Shown here: positions 23,301-34,824 of the stretch, piece after piece
How positions within the stretch are numbered: position 1 is the first letter of the stretch
How the letters are laid out: the number at the start of each line of letters is the position of its first letter
Source of the DNA: Paramecium octaurelia
Lineage: Eukaryota; Ciliophora; Oligohymenophorea; Peniculida; Parameciidae
DNA length: 64,000 nt
Direction of reading: 5' to 3'
Assembly (NCBI GenBank): GCA_905182995.1
Contig: CAJJDP010000109.1
Span: 248,001 to 312,000 of the forward strand
Position numbers and translations under genes: made by a program
The notes under the pieces: model-generated
Told to the model about the DNA's origin: nothing
The model's database searches: none
What the model saw: the letters and a program-made list of their open reading frames with translations, nothing else

Positions 23301-26300
23301 TTGGTAAACCTAAGTGCTAAGGTAATATTTTGATAATGAGTATTAGGATGCTATTATAGTTGTGAAACTTGTGCAGGATTAGATACAACATGTTTGACTT
23401 GTTTATCAAACTCATTTAGAACTTTAATCAATTCACAATGTCTTTGTTAAAAAGGATATTTTGATGATGGATCTAATCCTATATGCTAAAGTACATTAGA
23501 TTAATTTTATGTATAGAATGTCACTATTCTTGTTCGGAATGCATCACGATTTCTAAAAAGTGTAATTCATGTCCATCTGCATCCAATAGAGTATTCAATG
23601 GAATATTATTTACTTGTAATTGCATTGATTCTTATTTTGATAATGGAACTCAAACTTGCTAAAAATGTCATTATACTTGTCTTACTTGTAATTCTTTTGG
23701 AGATTAATTTTGTTTAACTTGCTTAGATAAGACAATCTCCTTTAGAGTCTATAATCAAGGGGTCTGCCAATGTTTACCTGGATATTACGATGATGGATTC
23801 TCTACTAATTGTAATAAATGTTTGAGTTCATGTTTGACTTGTTAAAACACTGCAGATAATTGTACATCCTGCGAATCTCCAAGATATTTAGATGGAACTG
23901 CTTGTCCATGTGGTGCAGGTTATTTTGTAAATAATCTGGGTAAATGTAGTAAATGTAATCAGAATTGTTTAAATTGCTCACTCACTTCTACTAATTGCAC
24001 TGAATGTGATTCATCATTAATGAGAGTACTAGATACTGCAACTAAAACATGCATTTGCAAAAGCGGAACTACTTAAATCAATGGTTTATGCCAAGTTTGT
24101 GACATTACTTGTCAAACTTGTTTAAATTCGATCGCTTATTGCACTTCTTGCAAAGTGTTGAGAAAATTATCAAACAATTAATGCAAATGTGTAGATGGTA
24201 CATATGAAAGTGGCTCAGATAAATAGTGTTTATTTTGTGATTAAACTTGTTAAACATGTATCAATTAAGCCAACTATTGTACAACATGTGCAGCAGATAA
24301 ATTTCGAATATTTTCTACAGGAAATATTTGTGTATGCAAAGATGGATATTATGAAGAAGCACTATCTTTAGATTGTAGACCATGTGACTCATCTTGTTTA
24401 ACTTGTAAAGTATTACCAACTAATTGTATAACATGTGATATTTCGTACAATCTGAGTTTGGATACTACAGGAAGATGTCTTTGTTCTTCAGGTTACTTTT
24501 TCAACACTTCTACTTCAACATGTGAAAGTATTATAATTCTTGTTATTCAGTGTGTACTGTTTTATGTAAAGAATGTAAGTCATTGTCCCAATGTTTAGAA
24601 TGTGAAAGTATTACTAGAAACTTTAATGCAGTTAACTTGAAGTGTCCATGTAAAGAAGGATATTATGAAGTTAATCAAAAGAAGTGTTCATGTAACAATT
24701 TCATAGTAACATTAGAATGCAATTTCAGTTGTAAGACTTGCTAAAGTTTATCAACTAATTGCTTATCATGTGAGCTAACCAATTATAGACTTTTAATCTC
24801 TAATCAATGCATTTGTTTAGATGGTTACTATGATATTGGGATTGAATTGTGTTAACCATGCAATCCAATTTGCTAGACTTGTGAAAAGACTTCAACCAAG
24901 TGTCTTTCATGTAATTAAACTCAAAACTTTAGATTATTGAATCTAAATTAGTGTGTTTGTTAAAGTGGATATTATGATAGCGGTTAATTAGTATGTCAAA
25001 GTAAAATTGTTATTAATTTAAAGAGTGCTCTAATTAATGTCTAACATGTAAAGGGAGGAGAGATTTTTGTTTAAGTTGTGATATTAATTAAAATAGACTT
25101 GATCAATCTGCTATTAATAGATGTCCTTGTTTAACTGGTTTCTATTAAGATATAAATGAAAAATGTTAAAGTATCTAATGTTTCTATTATGAGAATGCCA
25201 TTATAAATGTTCAACATGCAATTTATAAAGTGATAATTGTGTTACTTGTTTTTAATCCAGCACTTCGAATAGATTGAGTATCTCATAGAATTGTATTTGC
25301 AAAGATGGGTACTATGATGATGGCCTTTAAGTGGATTGTTTTCAATGTAGTGCAAGATGTAGAATTTGTTAGAACTCTTCAAATAATTGTTTATTTTGTT
25401 TTGGTAATCTGAGAGAAGCTCCTCCTACTTGTAGTTGTAAAATTGGTTATTTTGAAAATTCCTCTTTGAATTGTGAGCGTAATCTATAAGTATGATAATA
25501 TAGCTTGTGACAATTAATGCTAGACTTGTGATAAGACTTCTTCTAATTGTTTAACATGTAAAGAAGGAAGATACACTCAACTTTGTATCTGTGAAGATGG
25601 GTATTTCGAAGGTGGATAACCTCTATGTGACAGTATTTTAATTATTTATGCTCTAAGAATGCGCTTTTCAATGTAAAACATGCTAGGAATCCTCAATAAA
25701 TTGTTTAAGTTGTAAAGGTGGTCGTATTAACTTGCCTCTTTGTTAATGTCCTGATGGATTTTATGATGATTTCTAGAATGATTCTTGTTAGCCTTGTTTT
25801 TGGTTATGCGAAACATGCAATTTAGATGGATGTCTGACTTGTAAAGCCAATAGAGTTTTATCTGCTGAAATGTCTTGTGATTAACCACCAGATTCGGTGA
25901 GTCATCTTGATACTCCATGGTGTTCAAGTATTATAATTTAAAAATATTAAAGCTTGCAAAGTTGCTGTCCTCAACGTCATATTCTCTGATGACTTGTTGT
26001 CCATATTAGTAAAGTTTGACTTCACGTTAAATCCATAATATTTCACCAATCAATTTCAAGATAATATCTGTTTATAAATATTGGATGACAAAACATACAA
26101 ATTACTTGGCAAGAACCCTAGTTGTGAAATTGATCATGTTGATGATACAATATTAAAAATAGGTGTTGGATAATAACTTAAGATTCTTCCAGGAGATTAG
26201 ATCTTATTTTAAGAAAACTATTTTGGTCATTAGGACTGCGATTAAAGATTAAATGTTTTTATCTTCAATGATGTTAAAAGACCCTTAAACCCTGTATCTC

Positions 26301-29300
26301 CAATTGCAATATACGATTTACCTACATATCTAATCAATCCTTGCGATGATAATACCATAGCTTTGAAATCCAAATTGAATGATGGACTCAGAGGGTTCAT
26401 TGAAATAAAATGGACTTACACTGTAAGTGGAACAAATGGCAAAGGAGACATTGACAACTTTGTTGATTCATTAACTAAATTCTAGATGTTAGAATTAGTT
26501 ATCCCAACCAAAACTCTACCTAAACAGTCCAATATTACTTTCGAATTGGAATTTCAAAATTTTGTTGCACTAAAAAGTGTATAGCAAATTAGATTGGAAA
26601 CCCATTCTGGTTAATTTCCCACTGTCCTTTGGGTTTCCAAACCTACTTATTATACTTTTGAAGCCATTGTTTTGGAATTCAAAATTAAAAAGAAGGCTTG
26701 TTCTGATTCAAACGTTACATAATTTGATAATTCTTCGTATACCTTATCGGTAGTTGAAGTCTATAGGAACAGTTCCAACTCTAGATCCTCAAGAGTAAAT
26801 TATTCAGAAATCACAAGTGGAAGTAGTTTTAATGTTACTATTCCAAAATACACTTTGACTTCAATGATTGCATATACTTTTGAATAAGCAACTCAAGACG
26901 CAGTACTGAATTTTACATCTAAAAGAAATATTACGATTGATATTAGCTCAGGAGGTATCCTTTGTTAATTCAATGGCACAAAAAAGATTCAGAATTATAG
27001 AAAAGAAACTTAAATATTTATATCATGTAAAGATTTAGATGCTTAATATGACTGGAATGAAGATTCTAGTATAGATATTGATGTTCACTGCCTTGACTTA
27101 ACTATGAATTCTCTCTGTACGGATGTAAATAAAAAAGTGATCAAAGTCAACAATACTGATATTGTTCAAACCATTCCCAAATACTTAATACAGCCATATA
27201 CTATTTAGAGTTGGACAGTAGTGGCTAAAAAAAGTTCACGAACATATAAATTTAAATAAAATATCGTCTTTTTAGATAATGATTTTAAAATATTGAATGT
27301 TACTTATAGTAAAGGGTATTTAATGAGACCTGTTAATAACTATGAAAATTTGGAGTTCACTATTAATATTCCTTTTCAAGATAGGTAGTATCTTATAGAT
27401 TATTAATTGGTTATTATTTACAATTTTGAAGTTATAAAGATATTACAATCCGAATACTTTAAATAATCATTTCATACCTTTGATTACTATCAAGAATTTA
27501 CAAAAGGAAATACAATCAATTTGAAATTTTTGGCTTAATTTAGCAATGAGATTATGCCAAATCAAGATGATTTATTAATAACTGTTAATTTACCTCCTAC
27601 TTGTGTCGTGAGCCTAGGTTCAAATATAGTTCAAGCATTGAAACCTTAATAAATTATTACAATTTGTGAATTTTCTGAAACAGCTCCATTCACATACTAA
27701 TTGAGATATTTTCTTAAAAAATAGGATTTAACTGATTTTTTAAATAGAACAAATGATTATTCCTTGATTTTGAGTAGTTATTCAAGTGTGAACACTATTG
27801 AAGCCTATTTTCCATTTTCTGATGGAATTCTTCTAATTTAAGCAATGGATTCCAAGGGATCATACTCAAATATTCAAAAACAGTTAAATGTAACCAAAAC
27901 TGTGCTTAATTGTTCCTCTATAAATTTAACATAATATAATTTAAGATACCAAATTATACTATTATTGGAAATTGTATTGAATCATTATGATTAATCAAAT
28001 TGTATTAATCTTTCCAAATAGTTATATTCAAATATAAAAACATATTTGAATTCTGACGACCGATTTCTAGTGTATCAAACCACCAAATTGTATAAAAGAG
28101 CGATCCAAGATAACAATAATTCCACTAATCCAATGAGATTATTAATAGAAAGTTCAGAGAATTGCTTTCAAAATTATACAAAAACATATTATGTCCAAAG
28201 TACTCGTGCTAATGCATCATCAACTGTCACTTCAGCAAGCTTGTAAGCAGAATTACAATAAATTACAAAAGTTACCCTTAATTTGATAGCAAAGTTAACT
28301 GATATTAATGATTAAATTAGTTAAAATGAAGTGTTTTTAGATGAACAACTTTATTAAGGAAAAATAGCTATTTTAGACTCTTTAATAGTTGTACAACTGC
28401 TAATTGATGACATTTTTCTTAAGATTCCAGAGGCCACCATTAATTCCAATTAAGATCAGGAATAGATTATTAATATAGCAGAGGGATTAATCAACCTTAT
28501 TGAAAAGATTTCAATGTATGTTAACGTTTAAGTATAAGTAAATGGTCTTCAATTAATTAACAATGGACAAATTCTAAAATGGTAATTATCCAAAATAACT
28601 AAAGAAATGTTAAATAAATAATTTAATATTGAAAGAGATCTCCTAGATGGTTTGATTGATTATGTTCAAAAAGAACAAATAGAATTAAATTATAACCATT
28701 TGAATCTATCTCTACAATTATGCAAATAATTGCAAGAATTCTATAATTTGACTCTCCTTGAAATAAATCAGGATTCATACAAGAATATAATCTATAGAAT
28801 CATCTTTATAATAATCTCTATCATGATTACAAGGATTCAGTTCAAAAATATTTAATAGATATGTTTTTAATTCCATACTGCTAAGAAAAGGTCCCCGATG
28901 AAAAATTATATTCATTTGAATGTGTTAATATCAATAAAGAAGGAAATTTAAAGAAATGCAGTTTATTAACTGAAGAAATTGATAATAACACTGTGTAGAT
29001 CTCATGCATATGTGAAGAACTAGGAAGTATCTTTGTAGTTCAATATCCAAACAACTCAGCCATATTATTAAATGTCACTATAAGTGAAGAAGGTGAGGAT
29101 GGAATTGAAAATATGAATTTAAGGTTGAGTGAATAGCCTATTTTGCTATTTCATGGTATATTCTTTGCTTTTACTCTCTTCATCTATTTTGAACTGATCT
29201 CAATTGAAATGAAATCTAAATCATTACCAGTTCAAAGTAGAATAGAATCAGATAACAATCTAGACGAAGTTTTGAAATAAACAAAATCTAAGGCAATCAA

Positions 29301-29865
29301 CTTTTATCCAGGAAATTTTGCTATTTTCAAACTATCCTTCTAAGTAAAAAGTATTGTTAAAATCTAGTTTATTCATGAAGTATTATCATGCTTTTACACA
29401 GAAAGCTATGCACTTACAAAAAGTTATCGGTTTCTACAACTATCAATAAAAATTAGCCTTTTCATTCTGTTTTCATTTTTGTAAATAAGCTTATTGGATC
29501 AAATTCCATTATTTGCAATTGTATTTCTTAATTGCGGAACATTCTTACTGATGAGAATGATTCTTAAAATATTTTAGGCTATTTACAGATTTTGTGGGAA
29601 ATGGAGTCTTTCTATAATAACCATATATCTAGCAACACATCTCATATGTTATCTTGAGATTATTTTATTATTGAAGAGATGGTAAATATAATTTTATCCT
29701 TTTAGTTAAAGGGATATTCAAATAATCAATATTAAAGTTTCTCTTTGTTTTATTAGCTCATTATTTTTATTTTATGTCATTTTGGAGCCAATTATGATTT
29801 TTTCAAGAATATTCATTTTAGAAACATTGCCTAATATATTAGAAATCAAACAATTCAACCTTTGA
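20301..29865 (+). CDS. Giant Cys-rich/REJ-like/GPS-like membrane protein, about 3,000 aa, with apparent lesions
   Basis: Start ATG 20301: MIQPNFVIILCLNCIIKVFG is a signal peptide. Order: two related modules of about 150 residues (20441-20930 and 21084-21440), both with GGY, P-P/E-H-x-K-I and the motif KIDSWD; about two dozen Cys-rich furin-like repeats (21450-25930); an about 850-residue beta-rich REJ-like region (25950-28600); a Cys motif resembling a GPS/GAIN cleavage site (KKCSLL...ISCICEELGSIFVV, near 28930-29040); then about five hydrophobic spans (29135-29860). Introns of 22-29 nt include 20416-20440, 20595-20616, 20831-20856 and 21059-21083, then roughly one per Cys repeat at the start of C-H-Y/F. 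Problems: about 67 extra nt near 23239-23305, a phase change at 28745-28800 with no intron, and a TGA at 29863-29865 after which the same frame continues. It may be a decaying gene. Adhesion or mating receptor is an inference. Confidence 0.75.
21450..25930 (+). repeat. Array of furin-like Cys-rich repeats
   Basis: Encoded repeats of about 45-60 residues, each with CxxC...CxxC spacing. Typical units read C-H-Y-T/S-C-x-x-C...N-C-x-x-C...C-x-C-x-x-G-Y-x-D-x-G. The DNA of the units is diverged, so they are old protein repeats rather than recent duplications. In the first part (21500-23550) and again after 24535, many units begin right after a tiny intron whose acceptor is followed by (A)A-TGC or CT-TGC. 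The units from 23547 to 24534 are fused in one long exon. Confidence 0.85.
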
Positions 29866-30223
29866 ATTAACTAATCTACTTTTTTATTTAACATTAAAAA
29901 TTAGATGAACTTTTTCACTATTATGCTTAAATCTGAATTATATTCATATGATATCAAATTTATAATTTTCTCAATGGTGTTCTTCAAAGAATTCATCATC
30001 AATTATAAATAAATATTCAATATTTATCAAAAATTGCAAAGAAATGACCTAAAATATTCTAAAATTCCCAATTTATTCTTAATTCAAAAATAATTGTTGT
30101 TGAGAACCCAAAATTAACAGAGAATAACGACAATTTGTCTCTCAATCCAATATAGACTTATATTTATATATTTCGAAGGTGTAATATTTTCAAATTAAAA
30201 TTTTAAATTTTAATTAACAATAA
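29866..30223 (+). other. In-frame continuation beyond the TGA of the giant gene
   Basis: Directly after the TGA at 29863-29865 the same frame stays open to about 30290. It reads as protein (INQSTFLFNIKNQMNFF, then MVFFKEFIINYKQIFN and LKYSKIPNLFLIQK). This is better protein text than expected from a spacer. It may be the original cytoplasmic tail, cut off by a nonsense change, or a chance open run. It overlaps the 3' end of the convergent kinase gene. Confidence 0.4.
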
Positions 30224-31857
30224 TCAAATTTATCCAATTTATTGGGATATCTGAGACTGAGGAGCTGAATTTTTGTACTAAAGATTGACTGGGACTAAAC
30301 TTTCAAATTTGATTATTTAGTCTAAAAACTATTGTAAATTATATGGGAAACTATTTAAATGAGTTTATTAGTAATTTTTAATGTTTTAGATTAATACTTT
30401 TAATTCAATTCTACTAGCTTTGGCTTATTAAAGAAACTATATTAATTCATTAGGAAGCGCTTTTTTCAACTCAAACTACAAAGTGAACTTAATAAATTTA
30501 TCTTTAAATTTATGATATTCAGATTGAATATAATCTGCCAGTTATTAAAATTCTTAAGCTTCTATTTGATACATTTAAATTCCTTTTTTTACTTAACGCA
30601 ATTTCTCTATGAGCATCAATTTATCATTATATTTTAAAATACTAGGATGCATTTCTAATGGTCTTATATAAATAAAAGCAAGTGCGTAGAGTAACTGAAG
30701 ATTGGCTATTAAATAAATATTCAATTTAACCATTAAAATATCATCCTCATCGCTCAATTATTCTATTAATTAACAACAGATATTGAACTTTTCTAGAAAT
30801 GAATTTAACAATAATTATAATCTTTCTAAAATGGATAAAACTTAATTTTTAGTTTTGTTTTAAAAATTTATTGATCTATCAAATTATTTTGAACGTGAGG
30901 TCTCTGTATTATCAGATGTTAAAGAGTCAGTATCTTATTAGTATTTATTAATCGCGACAACATGATTAAAAAGACCTTAAAATGAAATTCTTTTCTCCTC
31001 ATCATAGACTATCATACTTTATATAAGATTTCGTAATATATCCTATCTTTTATAGTCAAGAGGTTGAGTTTTAAGAGGGTTTTACTTCAGATTTTATAAG
31101 CTTTAATATCTAATCTACATTGAACGGCAGTCATAAGGCAATTCAGTTTTATAACAAATCTAATAAAAGAGTATTCCAAATGAAAATATATCACATTTTT
31201 AAGATTATATCACACTACTTTCGAAGATTTGAGGTGCTGTATAATTAGGAGATCCTGTTCTAATGACTTCATTTCTTTATGTTAGCTTATTAATCAAATC
31301 ACAAATTCCAAAATCACTAATCTAATTAAGAATTGTTAAATTACCTTGTATATCTTTCTTTCATCGATTTAATATTTTATTAAAATATTCTCTGGTTTTA
31401 CATCAAGATGCAAAATATTGTTTGAATGGAGATATTTTATACCTTCAATAATTTACTATAATATATCAAACACTTCTTCTTCGGCATACCAATCATTTTC
31501 TTCCATCATTTTATCAAACTCAATAGATAAGTCCTCATCGCATTTTTCCATTACAATATATAAAGCATATGAATCAAAGTAGATATCGAATATTTTTATG
31601 ATATTCACATATTATTGCTGATTTGAGGTTAACAAATCTATAGTACATCTGATTATTTTTTCATTTTCAACTATTCTCTCTTAATCAATACGAATTGGAA
31701 TTATCTTTACACATAATGCAGTGTTCGTGTCATCATCTTTCCTTTTACAAGAATGAATTTAGCCGAAACAGCCTTCACCATAACTAACGTTTGTGTCGTT
31801 TAGAAGAACATATTTATCTCTAAATTATATTTTATTGTTATCATCCTATTGATCCAT
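30224..31857 (-). CDS. Ser/Thr protein kinase with HLD catalytic loop, 536 aa
   Basis: ATG 31857 (MDQQDDNNKIQF), one 23-nt intron at 31322-31344 just before SDFG, TGA 30224-30226; 537 codons. Kinase motifs: glycine loop YGEGCFGQIH, lysine LCVKIIPI, catalytic loop ILHLDVKPENILIK (Leu replaces the Arg of HRD), SDFGICD, activation segment GSPNYTAPQI (APQ instead of APE), and FSFGILFYQI. The catalytic Asp, Lys and Asn are retained, so it should bind ATP and may be active. A non-RD kinase does not need activation-loop phosphorylation. The C-terminal about 270 residues are helical and Q-rich with no known domain. The start is uncertain: upstream sequence in frame is interrupted by a TGA near 31912. 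Group assignment unclear (ULK- or NEK-like shape). Confidence 0.85.
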
Positions 31858-32544
31858 TTATATTTCGAAAATATTTTAATTGATATTATTTTGAAAAATA
31901 ATCACACTTCATAGATATTCATTCCCAATTGTATCCTGTAATTATATCACACATTATCAATTATTACTCAATGTCTTCAATCCTGATGGAATAACATAAC
32001 GTTGGCAATAATTTGGCTTCAAACAACGTCATATAACATCTAATTACCAATTGAATCAGGTTTGAGTTTGTGATTATGGATCTTAGCTCAACCTTAAACT
32101 TAATCCCTCTAAATTCATTCAATTTATAATTCCATATGATTAATCCTGTTAGGCTTTTATAAATAAATAAGATTTAAGGGAAGCAGAAAAAGACTAGTTG
32201 ACATGAAACCTTTCCTTTTGTCTCATCAATCAATGATCCAATTAAAATACAAATTCTAATTTCTCTTGCTTTTGAGATGAAATCTTCTCAAGTACTATTC
32301 TTTAATTAATAACTCTATATTAAAAACCTTCTTCTTAAGTATTTAAAAATTATGATTGTTGTAAACATTTTTAAGCATTTGATAAAATAAAACCTAATTT
32401 ATAATGATATTTGCATGATCTAGTTTTTTTGATGGTTTGATGAAACATTGTTCAGTTTAAAAAAATTGACATTTAGAGATCACAATTAAATATATATTAA
32501 TTTACAATTTTATGGAATATTATTAATAAATATATTAATAATAT
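31858..32544. other. Intergenic stretch between divergent kinase and B-box genes
   Basis: AT-rich. On the minus strand a 75-codon open run (around FRGIKFKVELRSIITNSN, about 31925-32150) reads like protein, and could be an upstream exon of the kinase gene that I cannot splice in. Otherwise nothing is seen. Confidence 0.35.
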
Positions 32545-34824
32545 ATGTTATTGTGTGAAGAATCAGAACATAATCAAAAAGAGATAATATTAGTTTGTTT
32601 TAATATTAATTGTCAGTTGAAAAGGGCTTGTTGTCTAAATTGTGTAGAAAATCATAGCTAACATAAACAAGAACTCAAGACCTTCAAAGAAATCTCAATG
32701 TGGAAAAAGGATATTTTCTCATACTATAATCTATATTAGCAATAGATGAATCAGTTTGTTGATCAAATAAAAAAAACATAAAAATATTTATCTATAGAGA
32801 TTGAAAAATCCTAAATGGGAATAATTAATGATGAGTTTGAAAGATATATGTCTAGTTTATTAAAACTCTCGCAAATGACATTACTTTTGAATGAGATAAT
32901 TTCAAATCTAGCAACATAAATGGAATCGATGATGTAGCTGTTTTCGACAGTTAATAATTAGTTTAAAGATAGAGACTATGAAAAATATTCAAATTAGAAT
33001 TAATCAAATAATACATTTTAATCAAGAGTTTAAAAAGATTTGAAGTAATTAGAATAGCAAGGACAATTTAGAAATTAATTGGATATACTAAAAACACAAA
33101 AAATGAAAAAGTACAAATACAAGGATTTGCTTGAAAAAACTTAGAAATTAAGGAAGGAGAATGACTTTGATGTTCATCAATACCCAATTAATTATAAATC
33201 ATCGATTGAAAATATACAATAATTCCAAACCTTAATTCTAGTTGGAACTTAATCTTCAAAAAAATAAGAATTAATAAGCTTAATCATAAATTTTTATTTA
33301 GAAGTTGAATTTTAAGATCCTTATAGATTTGAAATTGTAGATGATGATATTGATTTAGTTAAAGAAGACTAAAACAACGAATACTAGCAAATGAGAGTAT
33401 ATTATATTCCTCCTTAATATGGTAAATCAGGACTTAGAATTATAAATACACCAGATTACAGCGATGATCTCACTTTTAATGATCAACAAATATTCAATAG
33501 AATTTATAATGTTATTTAGAATTCAGTTTCACTTAATCAAAATATTTTAATTAGTTTTGTAATCCCATAATTAGTATAAATAGGCTCATTTTTTATGTTA
33601 GAATCCATTTTGAGTAACTTTTCGAATTGTTTAATAAATAATATAGTCTTTATATTTCCAGATTGCTCAGATGATTTTCCTAAATAGAGAGATGTTTTAT
33701 AATTGAGTACTGAATTAATAAATGGAATGTCTTCTCCTGTTAAAAAGATGATACCAACCATGAATAATTCTTGGTATTTAAAATTTAATACAAGTGCGTT
33801 ATTTATGGAACGCTTGTCAAAAGAGAATGAATACCTCTGGAATATGGGGAAGAATAGTTTTTAGTAGATTCTTAAAAATTATTTATAAAATAAATTAAAC
33901 ATGAATAAGCTTAACTTGATAAGGAATTATTATGTGTAATTCTTAAATTATCTCAGTACCCCTTTTATTTAAAGTTAATTGGAATTTGCTGATTTAAAAT
34001 AAGAACTGCAGAACTAATTTAAAGAGTTATACAAAAGAGAAACCTTTGGTTTACGTGAATTCAACTTTAATATTGAAAAAAGAGAAAATCAAATCTATTA
34101 ATAAATTGATAAGAATAGCAAATAATGGAACCATTTATGGAATGAATATATTTACAAAATAAAGAATGGTGCAAAGAGTAGTAGTATTATTGAAAAGATT
34201 CTAAAGGAACATGAGCAAGAATTAAATGAAGTTTAAAATTAAATAAACACCTTTGAATATCTAACAGAAGAAATCGATTTAAAAACATATAAGATTGGAT
34301 TTGAAAAGTTTTATGATCTGTTTACTAGGTTTATTAATTCCATATAAGAACATTTATTGTAAATTTACTAAGAAAAGCGGTTATTTTTTAAATTTAACTC
34401 GCTATTGATCTCATTTAATCCCTATTAATCCAAATATTATGAATTTTTAATAACCAAAGAAATAAATTTAAAATAAGAAGGATGGGAACAAAGAGTAAAG
34501 CTATTGAGTTAAAAGAAAGATTTTTTCATTTATTCGGATGACTATATAAAAGGATCTAAATCGCAATCATTAGAACAACTTCTTAAAGAATGGGCTCAGT
34601 ATCAATTTCCAAGATCAAAAAGATCAAGTTATAGATATCAAAAATCAAATTGGAAAATATCAATTGATAATTCTGAATTTCATTGCAAATAAGAACAAAT
34701 ATTTTTTAAAGAGTTTAAAACATATAAATTTGATCAATCGATTGGACATAGAATTAGTGATGATGCTGATAGGCATTTTCTGAGTCACATTGAAAATTTC
34801 AGAATATTAGGAAGTATGATTTGA
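32545..34824 (+). CDS. B-box zinc finger protein with degenerate GTPase-like domain, 759 aa
   Basis: Single exon, 760 codons, ATG 32545 to TGA 34822-34824. Residues 1-45 form a B-box-like zinc finger (LLCEESEHNQ, then VCFNINCQLKRACCLNC and ENHSQHK), with the CC-x-x-C and H-x-x-H pattern. Residues about 60-210 are coiled coil. A domain follows with a P-loop-like strand and loop (LILVGTQSSKKQELISLI) and a switch-II-like LRIINTPDYSDDL. Both are degenerate: the loop lacks the GKS/T signature and NTPG is NTPD. The remainder (about 350 residues) is helical and charged. B-box plus coiled coil resembles the RBCC layout without a RING. The GTPase-like domain may be a non-hydrolysing scaffold or bind nucleotide unusually; that is inference. 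Confidence 0.78.

Noticed and set aside
23239-23305. Definite germline eliminated element
   Set aside because: No TA-flanked boundary pair gives exactly the 67-nt removal, and the end consensus is weak; left as one option only.
21450-25930. CRISPR-like or recent tandem DNA repeat array
   Set aside because: Periodicity exists only at protein level (cysteine spacing); DNA units are diverged and contain introns.
7861-31914. General recoding of TGA as Trp to explain in-frame TGAs
   Set aside because: Most genes here end cleanly at TGA next to another gene, and Trp is encoded by TGG in conserved motifs. The few internal TGAs are better explained by introns or decay.
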